Below, piece by piece: positions 42,061 through 53,575 of a stretch of DNA of 64,000 bases. The notes beneath the pieces were generated by a model that worked only from the letters and a program-made list of their open reading frames with translations, was not told the origin of the DNA and did not search any database. Both the position numbers and the translations under genes were made by a program. The stretch is from Anthostomella pinea (Eukaryota; Ascomycota; Sordariomycetes; Xylariales; Xylariaceae), in assembly GCA_963556695.1 (NCBI GenBank), contig CAUWAG010000003.1:6510001-6574000 (forward strand). Direction: 5' to 3'. Position 1 is the first letter of the stretch. The number at the start of each line of letters is the position of its first letter.

Positions 42061-42068
42061 AGGCTGCG

Positions 42069-42094
42069 CGGTAAGGTGCAAATAGGAAGACTCT
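42069..42094 (-). repeat. right terminal inverted repeat
   Basis: Exact reverse complement of 16947-16972, followed by the direct repeat AAGTAA (42095-42100). Confidence 0.85.
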
Positions 42095-42174
42095 AAGTAA
42101 ACCCTAGACGACTAATCCGCGGAACCTTATTACCTAGTCGTCCACCTTTAGTCTGTACCATACCTGACATCAAT

Positions 42175-42450
42175 ATGCAGATTCCCGAAAGCTTGATCGC
42201 GGTTCTGGCTCTCGCGTTGCGACTGGCGATGGCGACGCCAATAGCCAAAGGTGAGATATCTTCGCGAACCCGAAACAGCCCCTGTCTGACAGCAATAAGA
42301 TATCCCAGCCGGACAGGCCGTCTCGACCACGGACGAGCCATACCCTCAGCACATCAAAGTGGTTCCCGATTTCTTCAAACGCTCGCCCCGGGCCGACGAG
42401 CCAACCGTCTAGATCGACATGGGAGATCCCATGTATACCGAAGTCACGTA
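42175..42450 (+). pseudogene. decayed small secreted protein gene
   Basis: ATG 42175 opens with a signal-peptide-like hydrophobic stretch (IAVLALALRLAMATPIA). Past about 42265 a protein-like run continues in another frame: EPYPQHIKVVPDFFKR, then SPRADEPTV, a TAG at 42410, then IDMGDPMYTEVT and a possible splice donor near 42448. Stops TGA, TAA and TAG in that frame all sit where CGA, CAA or CAG would restore sense, i.e. C-to-T changes. A Lys-Arg site is visible. It lies about 80 bp outside the right end of the 25-kb element. Confidence 0.4.
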
Positions 42451-42944
42451 AGTAATCCCGTGCAACGTGGCTCGGGACGCAGGCTAAGAGAGCCTAGAGG
42501 AAGGGACGAGTCGACTAATACGTGTGTGTATAGGAGGGAGCGTAGTCACCCTGATTCAGATGAAGGGGTCACAGGAGGACGAGACACTCGGTTCCGCCCC
42601 AGTTAGCAGACGTGACATGCTAGCCTCCAGCAGTCTAAGTGGTTGGGAGAAAGATTATTGTCTGAAACTGCGTTTGCCAACGCCGGAGATACCATACCAA
42701 GAATCAGTTACTTTCATAGAGTGGGGGTTCCTACTGCGGATTGTCAATCAAGCTAGTCTACGACCTACTAGAGTTCTACCGAGAGGCGACATGTGCTTGT
42801 CTTATTTCATTCGGGTGCAAGGCCGCCATCTGGGACACGTTGCAAAAACGCTGCTCCATATACGTGATTTGCTTGCATGAATAGATCCCAGGCGCCGCCG
42901 ATCTGCTTGCCCTCACCCGACTCGACTACATCGTAAAAAATCTT

Positions 42945-44225
42945 TTACGCCTTCCCCCATTTGCTTCCAGCCACTACGGGATCGAACATATCTATCAGAT
43001 ACGACTTAGACTTCACCATCCGGACGAACCAGCTGGGCACCTGCCACCCCATCACCATGCCCACGCCACCGCCCGTGCCCATTGGAACGAGCATCGTATC
43101 CCTCATGGGGCTAAACTCCTTCTCCGCCGGCACGCCCGAAGCAGAACCGCCGCCCCCGAAGAATATGCCCAAGAGACCCGGTCGGGAAGCTGGTTGCGCC
43201 CCCGGGCTCAGCAGCGCCGCCAGGTCTACGGCAACCGCCGAGCAGACGGTCGGCACCATGGCGTCGAGGTCGAAGAGCGTGTTGTTGCTCCCCGCGACGA
43301 TGTCGCCCAGCACGTAGACGCCATCGCCAGCGTCACCCTGAACGCGGAAGTGGGCGTCCCGCGTGTTGATTCGACCCGTGACATCCAGCCAGCCCGGAGG
43401 CAGGAACTGCGAGTTCGGCACGCCGCCCGTGGCGTCGATATAAAGGTCTACGGGCCGTGTCGTGCCGTCGCTCAGGGTGACTTCTGTGGGGCCCGTGCCT
43501 GGGCCTCCGGCAGATGTGCTCGACACCCGCAAGTCATGAACCACGTTGACCCCGAAATGATCTTGCAGATAGCTCTGCGCCCTCGCGCCGATCTTGCTTC
43601 TCACGCGCGGGAGCAAGCCGGACCCACCGGACAGGAGGGTGATTTCTGCTGAAGGGTAGGCGGAGGCCAGTTCGCCAGCGGTCTCGATGCCTACGGGTCC
43701 TCCTCCAGCTACCAGTATGGTCTTGGCCGTGGGGAGTGCCTTCTGCACCGCCTCGAATTCCCGCGACGTGAGCGACTCGTCCTCGTGCAGAGTCCACAGC
43801 GGACTTGGCGCGGTGGTGCCGGTAGCAATTAGGAGCGCGTCGTAAGGGATCATGCTCTCTGACGCCACCGACGCGTCCGGCCCTCTGTGCGTAACAGTGA
43901 CGGTTCGTTCATGGGAAGACAAGCCGGTGGCCACGGCTTGCACGACTGTGACTTGGTCCGATGGGTACTGCGCGAAGGCCTCGGATAGTGGCTTCCAGAG
44001 CCTGGCCTCCGGTAGCAGGTTGGGCTGGACCAGCGTACGCGGGCTACCAATTTTGAAGTAGGCCTGCCTGTTTGGTGATACAAGCGTGATATGAAAGAGA
44101 CTGCCTTTGTTGGTCCTTTGAAGGCTTGGGATAGTATGGCGAAGAAGATAATGTGTGGCGCCAAGGCCGCCAAAGTTGCCGCCTAGCACTACTATCTCGT
44201 ACACTTTTGTCGCTGTATCAGCCAT
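42945..44225 (-). CDS. FAD-dependent oxidoreductase, AIF/AMID-like
   Basis: 426 residues in one exon. Pyridine-nucleotide-disulphide oxidoreductase fold of the apoptosis-inducing-factor 2 (AMID/FSP1) type, which passes electrons from NAD(P)H through FAD to quinones or related acceptors. An N-terminal FAD-binding motif VVLGGNFGGLG, LIATGT, a second dinucleotide motif ILVAGGGPVGIETAGELA at about residue 170, and the C-terminal FAD motif YVLGDI are all present. No clear targeting peptide. Start at ATG 44225, directly ahead of the first beta-strand. It lies downstream of the GNAT gene on the same strand, separated by 361 bp, so they are probably separate units. Confidence 0.9.
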   Translation of the reverse strand: MADTATKVYEIVVLGGNFGGLGATHYLLRHTIPSLQRTNKGSLFHITLVSPNRQAYFKIGSPRTLVQPNLLPEARLWKPLSEAFAQYPSDQVTVVQAVATGLSSHERTVTVTHRGPDASVASESMIPYDALLIATGTTAPSPLWTLHEDESLTSREFEAVQKALPTAKTILVAGGGPVGIETAGELASAYPSAEITLLSGGSGLLPRVRSKIGARAQSYLQDHFGVNVVHDLRVSSTSAGGPGTGPTEVTLSDGTTRPVDLYIDATGGVPNSQFLPPGWLDVTGRINTRDAHFRVQGDAGDGVYVLGDIVAGSNNTLFDLDAMVPTVCSAVAVDLAALLSPGAQPASRPGLLGIFFGGGGSASGVPAEKEFSPMRDTMLVPMGTGGGVGMVMGWQVPSWFVRMVKSKSYLIDMFDPVVAGSKWGKA

Positions 44226-44586
44226 GGTAAGCGCTGTCCAGCTTCACGAAGCTGGCCTACCACGGGTCTGAAAATTGCAAGGGAGTCAGAAGCCTCGAGG
44301 CAGACAAGAAGAACGTCGCGCAATGGACGCGCTGACTGTCCCATTTGAAACGGTGAGTTGGGGCCCCACTCCACGGTGTGACCTGCAGCCAACAACCATT
44401 TGGGACGTGACGGCGGCAAGGGGGTGGTTGGCAGTTGCATAAATATTGATAAGTAGATCCTAAGATCCGTAACCTTTCCGTCGACACGTGTTCCGCATGT
44501 ACAGTACTTGTGCAGTACCGCATAGATTGTGCATCAATGGGTTCTTGACAGACGTTGATTGCCTCAGCCTAGAAGACCCGCCAACA
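44226..44586. promoter_or_regulatory. upstream region of the FAD oxidoreductase
   Basis: 361 bp between the GNAT stop and the oxidoreductase start. It should contain the oxidoreductase promoter; no specific site assigned. Confidence 0.35.
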
Positions 44587-45303
44587 TCAAGACGATCGTC
44601 TTACCATGGCGTACTGCCTGTAAATTCCATAACCACGACAGCGATCCCTGTCCCACGAATTCAAGTCGAAGTCTTGGTGATCCACATCAGTGAACCCTTC
44701 ACGCAAATACAAGGTATGCGACCCAGGAAGCGCGGTAAGCCAGGTGGGGAGCGACGCCTTGTCAGCGAGCTGGAGACAGTGCTTGAGGAGTTGTGTGCCG
44801 ATGCCCTGCCCCTGATGCAGAGGCGTTACTGCGAAACCTGATAGGTCTGCATGGTGTCAGGACACGTCGTTCTCTTCTGACAAGACCATAGCCGGTCTTG
44901 GTGATAAGTACTCACAGTAGTGCTCTTCTCCTTTCCTATACTTGTTCAGCTTTTCCGCTATGACCCCAGCAGCCATAACGAAATCGAGGTTCATGCAGGA
45001 CATATCCACGTTCTGAATCACTTTTCCAGTTGGCGGCTCTTTGGCTTTGCCGAGTGGTTCAAGGGTCCAGCAAGCGTAACCTGCGATTTCGCCGGTGGAG
45101 TCATCGACAGCCTTGAAGATCTCGGTGAGGGGGTCATCGAAGCGGCTGGCGATTCTCACTTCGAAGAACCCGACCAAGGTTTGCCTATCCGCCCCGTCTT
45201 TGAACGCGAACCGAAACACTGGCTCTTGGGAGGACGTTCTCTGGTTGATTTCCGCCAAGGCTCGCAGATCAGCCAGGCCGGCTCGAGCAATCGCAATGAC
45301 CAT
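44587..45303 (-). CDS. GNAT-family N-acetyltransferase
   Basis: Acetyl-CoA-dependent acetyltransferase of unknown substrate. Two exons, 45303-44916 and 44846-44587, with a 69-nt intron (GTGAGT...GCAG) joined in frame, give 215 residues. The acetyl-CoA pyrophosphate loop HQGQGIGTQLL and the preceding strand LSGFAVTP are clear, followed by LYLREGF, the usual C-terminal GNAT signature. The N-terminal half matches fungal proteins of this type (IARAGLADLRALAEI, GYACWTLEP). The intron lies just before the acetyl-CoA motif, so reading only the first exon would miss the active site. Confidence 0.88.
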
Positions 45304-46286
45304 GGCTACGGAATGGGACTGATGTCGGGGCGCAGGATGAGAGTATTGTGTATTGAAGTCGCATGCGCCAGGAAGGCAAGCTCGTCGATGGCTGGAGCTT
45401 GATTATTCGGGAAGGGAGAGTGACAACAGAGAGACCTGTAGTTGCCATCAGCAAGGAAAAGCACTTCCATGCCGGGGTCGATGCAGGTAATGTCAGGTGT
45501 GGCCAACTGTGGGGTCACAACCCTTACCTGGTCTCGGGTCGACAGGCTCCAAACTGTTCCCAACTGCATCACCTAAGGGATAAACAATAGGCAAACCAGA
45601 TAGACCGCCGCACCACAGCCATCGACAGAGTGAACTGCAGTTGGTTGAGCAGGCATTTGGTGCTCATACCTGTCAATCACCCCCAACGTCGCATGTATCA
45701 GGTCCAAGGCCTCGTGACAACGAGACAGTTCTCAATAACTTATTACACACTCTCTACATGAATCTCCTATGACCCAGCTCTGGTTATGAATAATACTGGG
45801 TCCCAGCCGAAGTGTAACCGGCATCGCGTCCTGACTTTGATTTGATTGTGACTCCAGCAGCTGACAGGGCAGAATCCAAAGTCATGCCATCGGTAGGTGG
45901 GATATAGCTGAGCTCGATCTTCGTTGCCGCACATTTGGTTCAAGATGGCTGCATGTTGATTGCGGATTGCGATTATCGTCGGTGCGTGGGATAATGCCCC
46001 CAGTAGCTTAACTGAGTACTGAACGGTATCACCAGAGGTGATGCCACAGTCCTTGGCGACAGACTCTTGTCTTGTTCTCAGCGGTCCACTGGTCCTTCAT
46101 TCCGACAGCGACGGTGAGTAGGCGCACGAGGTTCATGCGAATGGTAGTGTCATTGTCCTGCTGATCCCGGTGTATATATCTGCCTGGTCAGTCTTCTGTT
46201 TTCTCCTCGATGTGTGGTTTCCCATGTGTGTCGTCGGTCCTCTCCACAATTACCCCAGGGCTTTGTTGCACGCTATTTGTCGTCTT
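45304..46286. other. intergenic, nothing recognised
   Basis: About 1 kb upstream of the GNAT gene. No gene family seen; presumably holds its promoter. Confidence 0.35.
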
Positions 46287-46766
46287 CTAATGTAGGTGGT
46301 TCCAACTCATGGGAAGACTTTTGCGAGCGGCGTCTTGGTCAGCACTGATCGTCACTGAAGGAGACGGAGCACAACAAACAACCTCCAGCTCCTCGAGTAT
46401 TTTGCATCGCAGTTCGTTGGACATGGCATGGTCCAAAGGTTGGAGCTCCGAGTTCAACTCCGCGAGCAATCCATTCAGGAACTCTGTCTCTGTGTCGTTT
46501 TCGGGACCTGGTTGAAATAACGCTTGCTAGACTCTCTCCCGAATCAGGCCCACGTCGATGATATCTTTCATAGTAGAGAAAAATGCAGGACCAAGCCGGA
46601 CTCGCTCCTCAGCTTTTGGAGGCTTCGTCCACTGACCTACGGCTCCAATGAATGCTTTAGCCGAAGCGCCGTCTTGAAGTTGCGCGTCGAAGGAAATCAT
46701 CCTTCGCTGCGCCTGTATTTGTTCTATACTTCCAACTGATTGACATCTTGCTTGAAACATGACCAC
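46287..46766 (-). pseudogene. hypothetical protein fragment with one in-frame stop
   Basis: On the minus strand a frame from 46766 to a TAA/TAG end at 46287 is broken only by one TAG near 46530 (context GTC TAG CAA, where CAG would read on). The two halves (KAFIGAVGQWTKPPKAEER; FLNGLLAELNSELQPLDHAM) look like ordinary protein. A TATAG splice-acceptor-like site near 46722 suggests it is a 3' exon. No family recognised. Confidence 0.3.
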
Positions 46767-47084
46767 TCCCTGTTTTTGTGAGGACTGTTCGAAATTTTCT
46801 TCGACTAGTAGTTAAAATGGTAAACCTTGCTGGATATCTCGGATATCCGAGGCGTGCTTCTCTGACAGGGCGTCAAGAAGTCGATGGAGCACCGCACAAT
46901 GTGTCTGGCATGAGCGTCTTTGAATGCCGACCATCTTTGGGCGCAACGGAGTAAGGTGAATGCGGTCTATGTTCGTATCGTATGCAAGATTGAGTTCCCT
47001 AGCAACCAGACCCCCTGCCCATATGTACCGTAAAATAAGCCCAATTTTTCACCGACGCCCTGTGCTAACGACAACCCTTAAGTC

Positions 47085-47620
47085 CTCTTGGTATAGTGGT
47101 TGTGACGAGCCGTCTAACCTATAAGGCTAAAGGGTTCTATAGGGTTTATGTTCTAAGGTAAGTCAACACAAAAGACGATAGAGGCTTCTGTCAACTAGAA
47201 GACACTCAGATGCTGGGGCTTGGTCTGAACTGGGTTCACTGAATAGTCGAGTCGTCAGGAGATTTCTCCCACCTTAGGGTTGGCTAAGATGCTTAGATTG
47301 ATCACTGAGGTAGAGACTGTCTATCTATCTAGCTGGGAAATGTCCGCCCTTATATATCCAATCTCTCCCTCACTGATGGAGTAGGATCACCTTGTCCCAG
47401 AGTGATGCTCACTGGCTCACTCCCTGATCCAGTGATCCGTCACATGACCTATGTTATGTAATCCGTAATACCCATTGTTCCGTTCCTGGCTTCTGATTCC
47501 ATTGGTTCTTGGTGTACTCCCCTTGGCCCTCCAACAGGCCATGGTATTTGTTGGTTCGTAACAGTGGTATGAGACAAAATCCTTTCCGGGGGTTTTTCGT
47601 AAGTCTAGGATTCGATCCAG
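47085..47620 (+). pseudogene. tRNA-like sequence split by a solo LTR
   Basis: An A-box-like TGGTATAGTGG ends at 47099. After removing the LTR and one GTGGT duplication, a B-box-like GGATTCGATCC (about 47609-47619) follows about 50 nt later. Spacing and motifs fit a tRNA gene or tRNA-derived repeat, but stems do not pair well, so it is a relic. Confidence 0.4.
47101..47563 (+). mobile_element. solo LTR inside a tRNA-like sequence, TSD GTGGT
   Basis: 463 bp, ends TGTGACGAGCC...GGTTCGTAACA (inverted at 9 of 11 positions), flanked by exact 5-bp direct repeats GTGGT (47096-47100 and 47564-47568). No internal retroelement sequence remains. Confidence 0.75.
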
Positions 47621-48381
47621 GACGTGCTGGCAAGCAAGTGGATAGGGTTTCGCTCAGGACAAAGCACGTTCAATAGGGTCAGACTCTAGACTGAGCTTTT
47701 CGCAGTAATCCATGATGAATTTTTTGATTTGGTCCTGTGGTGTGTGTGGTCGAGAGGTAGCCCAAGATGATCGAAGTTTAATAGGTGGTGGAGTGATTTC
47801 TTGGTGAAGCGATGTAGGCACATATTTTTACTGCCTGGGGTACTGACCGTTCAATGTTCAATGCCTTGGGATGCGTGGCTGTTAAGCGTAGGGTGGGTGG
47901 GGTGTTGCCGAAGTGACGATACGACGATCCGTTGTTTCACTGCTATCAGTTTGTCACATACGTAGATTTCGATGACTCGTTGAGCGACATTCCTTTGCCA
48001 TAGGTTTCTTAGTCATGATGTTACCGCTGTTATATGCTTGCGTAGTCATATCGTGCATGGAAGAGGCCGTTTACTTGGAGCAGAAATCGCTACAGTCAAC
48101 AGACTCAGGGGGAAAGTCTGCAGCTGGCAGCAGCTGCGAGCGATCCACCGCCTCTGGCACATGAAAGCTCGGCCTGCAAATCCTATGGATAGAATAACAC
48201 TAGATCGACTCGACAGCTCATCCTACCACGTCTGAATTGGGAATCGCATACCCTAGATAACCTAATCTGATGAAATAGACATGACATAAAGCTAGACGGC
48301 CAGCCTCTCATCACCACACTCTCTCACCAAGCGCCGCAAACAGCCCTCCCTCTCACCCTGCCAGCCCCACCAAACCCCATC
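47621..48381. other. intergenic, upstream of PAQR gene
   Basis: No gene recognised; a CT-rich leader at about 48300-48381 precedes the next start codon. Confidence 0.35.
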
Positions 48382-49514
48382 ATGGCCTCAACAAACACGC
48401 ACCCCCCCTCCGGTCCGCGACAGCGGCCGCGCCGGCGCTCTTCGGCCTCCAACGCCCTCAGCGCCGCCGCCTCGTCGCTGTCGGCAACGGCCAAGCAAGT
48501 CGAGTCCAAGCTCACATCCACACTGCTAGTCCTCTGGGACGACCTGCCAGCCTGGCGGCGCGACAACGCGTACCTCCTCTCAGGCTACCGGCGCCACAGC
48601 AACAGCTACCTCGCCTCACTCAAATCGCTGTTCTACCTGCACAACGAGACCGTCAACATCTGGACGCACGTGCTCGGCGCGCTGGCTTTTCCGTCAATCG
48701 GCATCTGGCTGCACGGCGTCGTGGCGCCGCGGTATGCGTCGGCGAGCGAGGTGGACGTGCTGGTGTTCGCGTGCTTCTTCGCCGGCGCCGTGGCGTGTCT
48801 GGGCATGAGCGCGACGTACCATGCGGTCATGAACCACTCAGAGGGCGTCGCAAAGTGGGGAAACAAGCTAGATTATTCGGGCATTGTGGCCTTGATTGTG
48901 GGGAGCTATGTGCCGGCGCTGTATTATGCGCTGGTCTGTGAGCCGCGGCTTCTGACAGTGTATCTGTACGGGGTAAGTTGTACATACTTCTTCCTCCTGC
49001 GGCTTGGGAATACAGTAGCTTTTCCCGTTGGAAGTGAGGTATGCTGACGGGATCCAAGATCTTCCTCCTTGGCCTAGGATGCGGCGTCGTGTCATGGGTC
49101 GAGAAGTTCCGGACTCCCAACTGGAGGGTCTACCGCACGTCCATGTTCGTCGGGCTCGGCGTCTCCGGCGTCGTCCCGATATGCCACGGGCTCGTGATCT
49201 ACGGATACGAGTCACTAAATGAGCAGATGGGTCTGAACTGGGTTCTTCTTGAAGGGTTCCTCTACATATTCGGGGCCTTCCTATATGCAGTAAGCCTTAA
49301 AACTTACCCGTGGTCTTTCTTGCGTCTAGTAGTACGATATTGATTCCTTCTACAGTTTCGGTGGCCTGAGCGGAGCTTTCCGGAGACCTTTGACATCTGG
49401 GGCAGTTCGCATCAGCTCTTCCACGTTCTCATCCTTTTCGCCGCTGCGTCGCATCTGATTGGCATGGCGAAGGCGTTTGATTACCACCATAGTATCATGG
49501 GAGCGCAATGCTAA
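48382..49514 (+). CDS. PAQR / haemolysin-III family membrane receptor
   Basis: Seven-transmembrane protein of the progestin and adipoQ receptor family (yeast Izh proteins, linked to lipid and zinc metabolism). Three exons, 48382-48972, 49059-49289 and 49356-49514, all phase 0, give 326 residues. A basic, Ser-rich N-terminus precedes the family motif SLFYLHNETVNIWTHVLGA. The metal-binding and core residues are visible: SATYHAVMNHSE in helix 2-3 and the C-terminal SHQLFHVLILFAAASH. The third exon is needed for the last HxxxH site. Confidence 0.95.
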
Positions 49515-50282
49515 TCGTGTGACGCACATGGTTATGACGCGACATCCGGTACATTGAATGGTGCCTATTGATGAGGTGTGTATAACCGCCAAGCCGCTCG
49601 TCTCGTGGCTTGTTCATGGAGAGTATTAGAGGAGTCGATGGTACGATGACGAGAAATGACAAGACTGTCCGTATAGAAAGTTCCGTTTTGTAACCCATAG
49701 AAAGAATTAGACATGCATGATAGAGTCATCCACTGAAGTGTTACTGTCTACCTTTACCGAAAAAATGGGGTGGCCCTGAACGATCACATATTGGCGGAGA
49801 TAGAGCGAGCCGAGGACGATGAACAGGAGGTACTTCGAACACATAGATAGTCTTCAGAATTTAGCTGCGCTCGGTGTATCTGATCAGATCAACAGCCCAC
49901 ACGTCACAACACCGAACACCCAGATAGGCTAAAGCGGCATAGCGTGCGCAGATATGAAGAGAAAGGGGTAATCCTCTCTTCATCCTCTGGCCTCCGACTC
50001 GCCTCCTGACCAGGTCGAATTTTCCCAAAAGGCAGATTCATCGTAGCTGCTCCATGAGTATGGTTTGATCATCTCTAGTAAGCTGTAAGACAGCGTGTCG
50101 GATCAGGTCTGTTGCGATGGAAGTCTTGACACTTGTCTGATCTCATGACACTTCTAAGTCATAGCAGAGGGTTGCAACACGCCTTGCCCAACTAGTAACT
50201 CTGAGACCACCAGCAATCACGATTCGAAAACCTGCAAGTTCACAGACAGAGGCCCTGCTTAGACTAGAAGCTAGTCCATCCA
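49515..50282. other. intergenic, 3' ends of PAQR and TFIIIC genes
   Basis: Convergent genes on both sides; only 3' untranslated sequence is expected. Nothing else seen. Confidence 0.4.
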
Positions 50283-52678
50283 TCAACCCATCTCCCCGTC
50301 AACCTCCATTATATCATCATCCTCGTCCATCATGAAGCCGTCGCCTACGACAGACGGCTCAGGCGTCTCATTTTCTACCGGGTCCCCGTCCCGCTCGAAT
50401 CCGAGATCCATCACGCGTATCAACCCGGAGCCCATCGCCGCCGCCGCCCACCAGCTGTACTCGACGTTCGGATTCCAGGACAGACTCGTGATCCGGGTCA
50501 GCGGATCGTGGATTGTGATGGGACCCGCCATCGCTCTGCTCCTCCCCACGCCTTGCTCCATCATCTCATCCAGGTCGATAACGGCTTCCTCTGCTTGCTT
50601 TGAGGACTTGCTGGCCCGGCCTTTTCCTTTGCCTTGCTTGTCCTTCTTGTTCTTGCTCTTGCTGTTATTGACCAGTGTGTTGCCCGGATGGGTGTTCGGC
50701 TCGGGTAGGAAACCATGTAGTATGCGAGATGCGCCACGGAGCGTTTCTTGGTCGTCCTCATAGGCACCGGAAGATTGTTGGGTAGGCGGTCGGTACTCGT
50801 GCTGGAATAACTTCAACTTGTAAACCGGCTTTCTGTCCGCTGAGAGCTTTCGTAGCACGTTGAAGACCGTCACGCTGCCGTCATTGGATCCAATAAGGAC
50901 GTATGGATGACAGCTCCCGAAAGCAATACACGTAGGTTGACCAGTTAACGTGCATATATGGCGGGAAAGGGGGAACACACGGGCCGGTAGAAAAGTGACA
51001 TTAGGGTTGCCGGGGAAGGCGGACGGCCATATCGCTGCGAAACCTCGCACATGGTGGCTCCATGCCAGGAGATTTGGTTGAAGAGAGATGAGCATGTTTG
51101 GGTGGTATGTCATCTCCGCGTTGGGTCGGCTAAGGTCGGTGACGGTCAGAAGACCACCCACAGGTATCGTGCCAACAATGAAAGGGTCAGAAGGGTACCC
51201 CGACACAATGTCCATAACCGCGCTTGAGTGGACAGGGTGCCGTTGGAGGAACCGACAAGGGGAGATGGACCACACCCCTATAGACCCATCTGAGAGACCA
51301 GCTGCTATGCGGTTCGTATTGATCCATGTGAATGAAGTGATCTGGACGGTGTACTCCTTTGGTGGTTCAATGGTGACCATGGGTTCCTGCACCTCCTCTG
51401 TTTCACCATTAGTCTTGTCCTAGAATGACCGTGTGCGCACTGACCAAATATTCCCTTGCTGCTCTCCTCTGAAGCTCTCTGGACCCCTAATACCCTTAGT
51501 ATCCCGTCATTGCATAGAACCCCCAAGAGGCCTAGTTGGTCGTCGACTGCGAGCGTCACGGGACACCATTGCATTCGCGTCACTCTACCCCAACTGAAGC
51601 ATATAGCATGCACCAATTGTGGCGAACGTCGAGCTGGCCGAAGTATGCCTCGAGGATCCTTGTCTGCTTCAAATTTCCAGATCTGGACTGTCCCCTCTTT
51701 CTTCTCTGACTCTGTCGGTTCATCCCTTAAGTCCTCATAGTACGCCGAGTCGGAAAATGGCACGACTGCTAGAGCTAGGAGTTGATGACTTTGACCCCTA
51801 GCTGGTGCCCAGCCCATAGACACAATAACACCTCCAACGTCCAGAAGCCAACCACCGGTTTTGATATCGTCGCTGTCCGTCTTGTCGATCGGAACCCCTG
51901 CGTCGGAAAAGGATATGCTCTCGCCTTGCCTGATCTGATAATCCTTCTGACTCGAGACGTGACCCAGCCGTATGGTCCAGTCCCCTTCGGCCTGTGGTAG
52001 GAACCAACGGAAAGCTCTGGCCCTGTCGATCAGAATGGACTTTTGCCGGCGCCCGTGTGCAACCAGAACATTGTGGTACCATTGCCCAAACGCGGCCTCC
52101 TGATTTTCGACAAAGTCGGCAGGCATCCATCCAGCCTGCACCTTCAGGAGTGCGGGGTTTGACGTGAGCTTGGGTGGAAGAATGGGCTGATCCCACCAGA
52201 GTCGTAGAAACCCATTGAAGACGGTTCGGTAGTTCGCTCTGTCGCTGAACCAATAGGTTACCATCTCGTGGATTCGAGTCCATCTCTTGACCGGGCCAAG
52301 GTAGGTCCTGGTCCACCGCTGGCCCGGATCCGACGGGTAAGGTGGAACCTCGCCTAGGTTATTGTCCGGGGGCGGCGGAGGTGCACGCTTCATGGGCTTT
52401 CCGCCAGGGCCCGGCTGCTTCCTGACGGGCGACCCGACGTGTGACAATGCTTCCTCGAAATCGCCGCCATCGTCATCGTCCTCGCTGTCGTTGAAATCCG
52501 CAAGGATATCATCGTCGTCCCCTTCATCTACCCCAGGCTCGTTGACGACATATTCCTCCTCAGATGATTCGTTGGCCTGCCGAGCGAGCGCTGCTTGCCC
52601 GTCATCCGAGAGGTCAAGGCTCAGTGCAAAGTCGGAAGGGCCGAATCGCTTTCCCTTATTTGATTGGCGGAGCCTCAT
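50283..52678 (-). CDS. TFIIIC WD-repeat subunit (Tfc6/Sfc6-like)
   Basis: Probable subunit of RNA polymerase III transcription factor TFIIIC, which binds the B box of tRNA genes. Two exons, 52678-51445 and 51397-50283, with a 47-nt intron containing GACTAAT as branch, give about 782 residues. A long acidic N-terminus (residues 30-85, runs of Asp/Glu) and a proline run precede a WD40-like propeller; WD-type strands include TVQIWKF, GILRVLGV, GSIGVWSI, GSVTVFNV and LIRVMDLGF. A Lys-rich insert (KSKNKKDKQGKGKGR) sits in the C-terminal half. Family assignment is by architecture (acidic N-terminus, the RTVFNGFLRLWWDQPILPP region, divergent WD repeats); another nuclear WD protein is possible. Confidence 0.75.
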
Positions 52679-53575
52679 GTTCGAGGCGGTGGTGATAAGA
52701 GTGCAGCTGAGGTGTTGGGCGCTTACGCAAAAGTTTCAGGCATGTCGTGCATTCGCCAATACTTACGGTCATTCGTTATGTTACGACGGCATTGATGACA
52801 GCATGGAGAATGGCGGAATCGATTGAATTAGGGCACAGGGAGCGGATGAGGGAGTCCTGGTCGCTGCCGAATGTCATGAAGTTGGGTCGTCCATTACGTT
52901 GTGTTTTGTCAACGACCTCACATGCATTGGTAGATGAAGTTGAGGTGGTGACAGTGGAAAAGTCTTGGTGGGGTGAACCTGTAACGATCAGCCCAGGGCA
53001 CCTCAAGTGAAAATACCCTAATCTTCAGCGCTCGTTTGCGGGGTCTAGCGGGCTATACAGTACAGTGTCGCTTCCGTGTGGCCATATGCACCAACATTGA
53101 ATGCATACCTCTCTACATTACATCGTACCTTGGCCTCTCAAATTCATCCCATGTCTCATTCAGGCGTATACCTCGAATGGCTGACTTGGATGTCCTCCCC
53201 TCGACTAGCAGACATCTGACAGTGGTGCCGCATACGTAGCTGATCGCGTGCTACCGAAGTACCGTGCATAAGTTTTCCATTTCGAACCTTTGGAACATTT
53301 CGAACGTTCCGAGACAGGGGAGCATCTGCTCGCGTCCATGTCTTACCCCGTCAGCATGCAGGTTACATTGTCCCCGCGCCACGCCGCCAGGCTCGAGTCC
53401 TTCGAATGTAACATGGGTCAGTTCAAGTTGATAGACGCTGACGGCATGATGCCCTTTGCGGCCTTGCGGCTTTGTCCTGCCCTCGCCGCAGTTACCGCAG
53501 CCCTTTTACCCCTCCGGCACATGTGACTCCTCTATCCCCAGAAGAGTCAAGACCTGATGGAAAAGGATTCACGCC
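52679..53575. promoter_or_regulatory. divergent upstream region, TFIIIC subunit and ankyrin gene
   Basis: About 0.9 kb between two divergent start codons; should hold both promoters. No other gene recognised. Confidence 0.4.

Noticed and set aside
47564..47576. TGGTATGAGAC read as a Copia primer-binding site after the LTR
   Set aside because: The GTGGT is an exact target duplication of the 47101-47563 LTR, and the following bases continue the interrupted tRNA-like sequence, so the LTR is solo.
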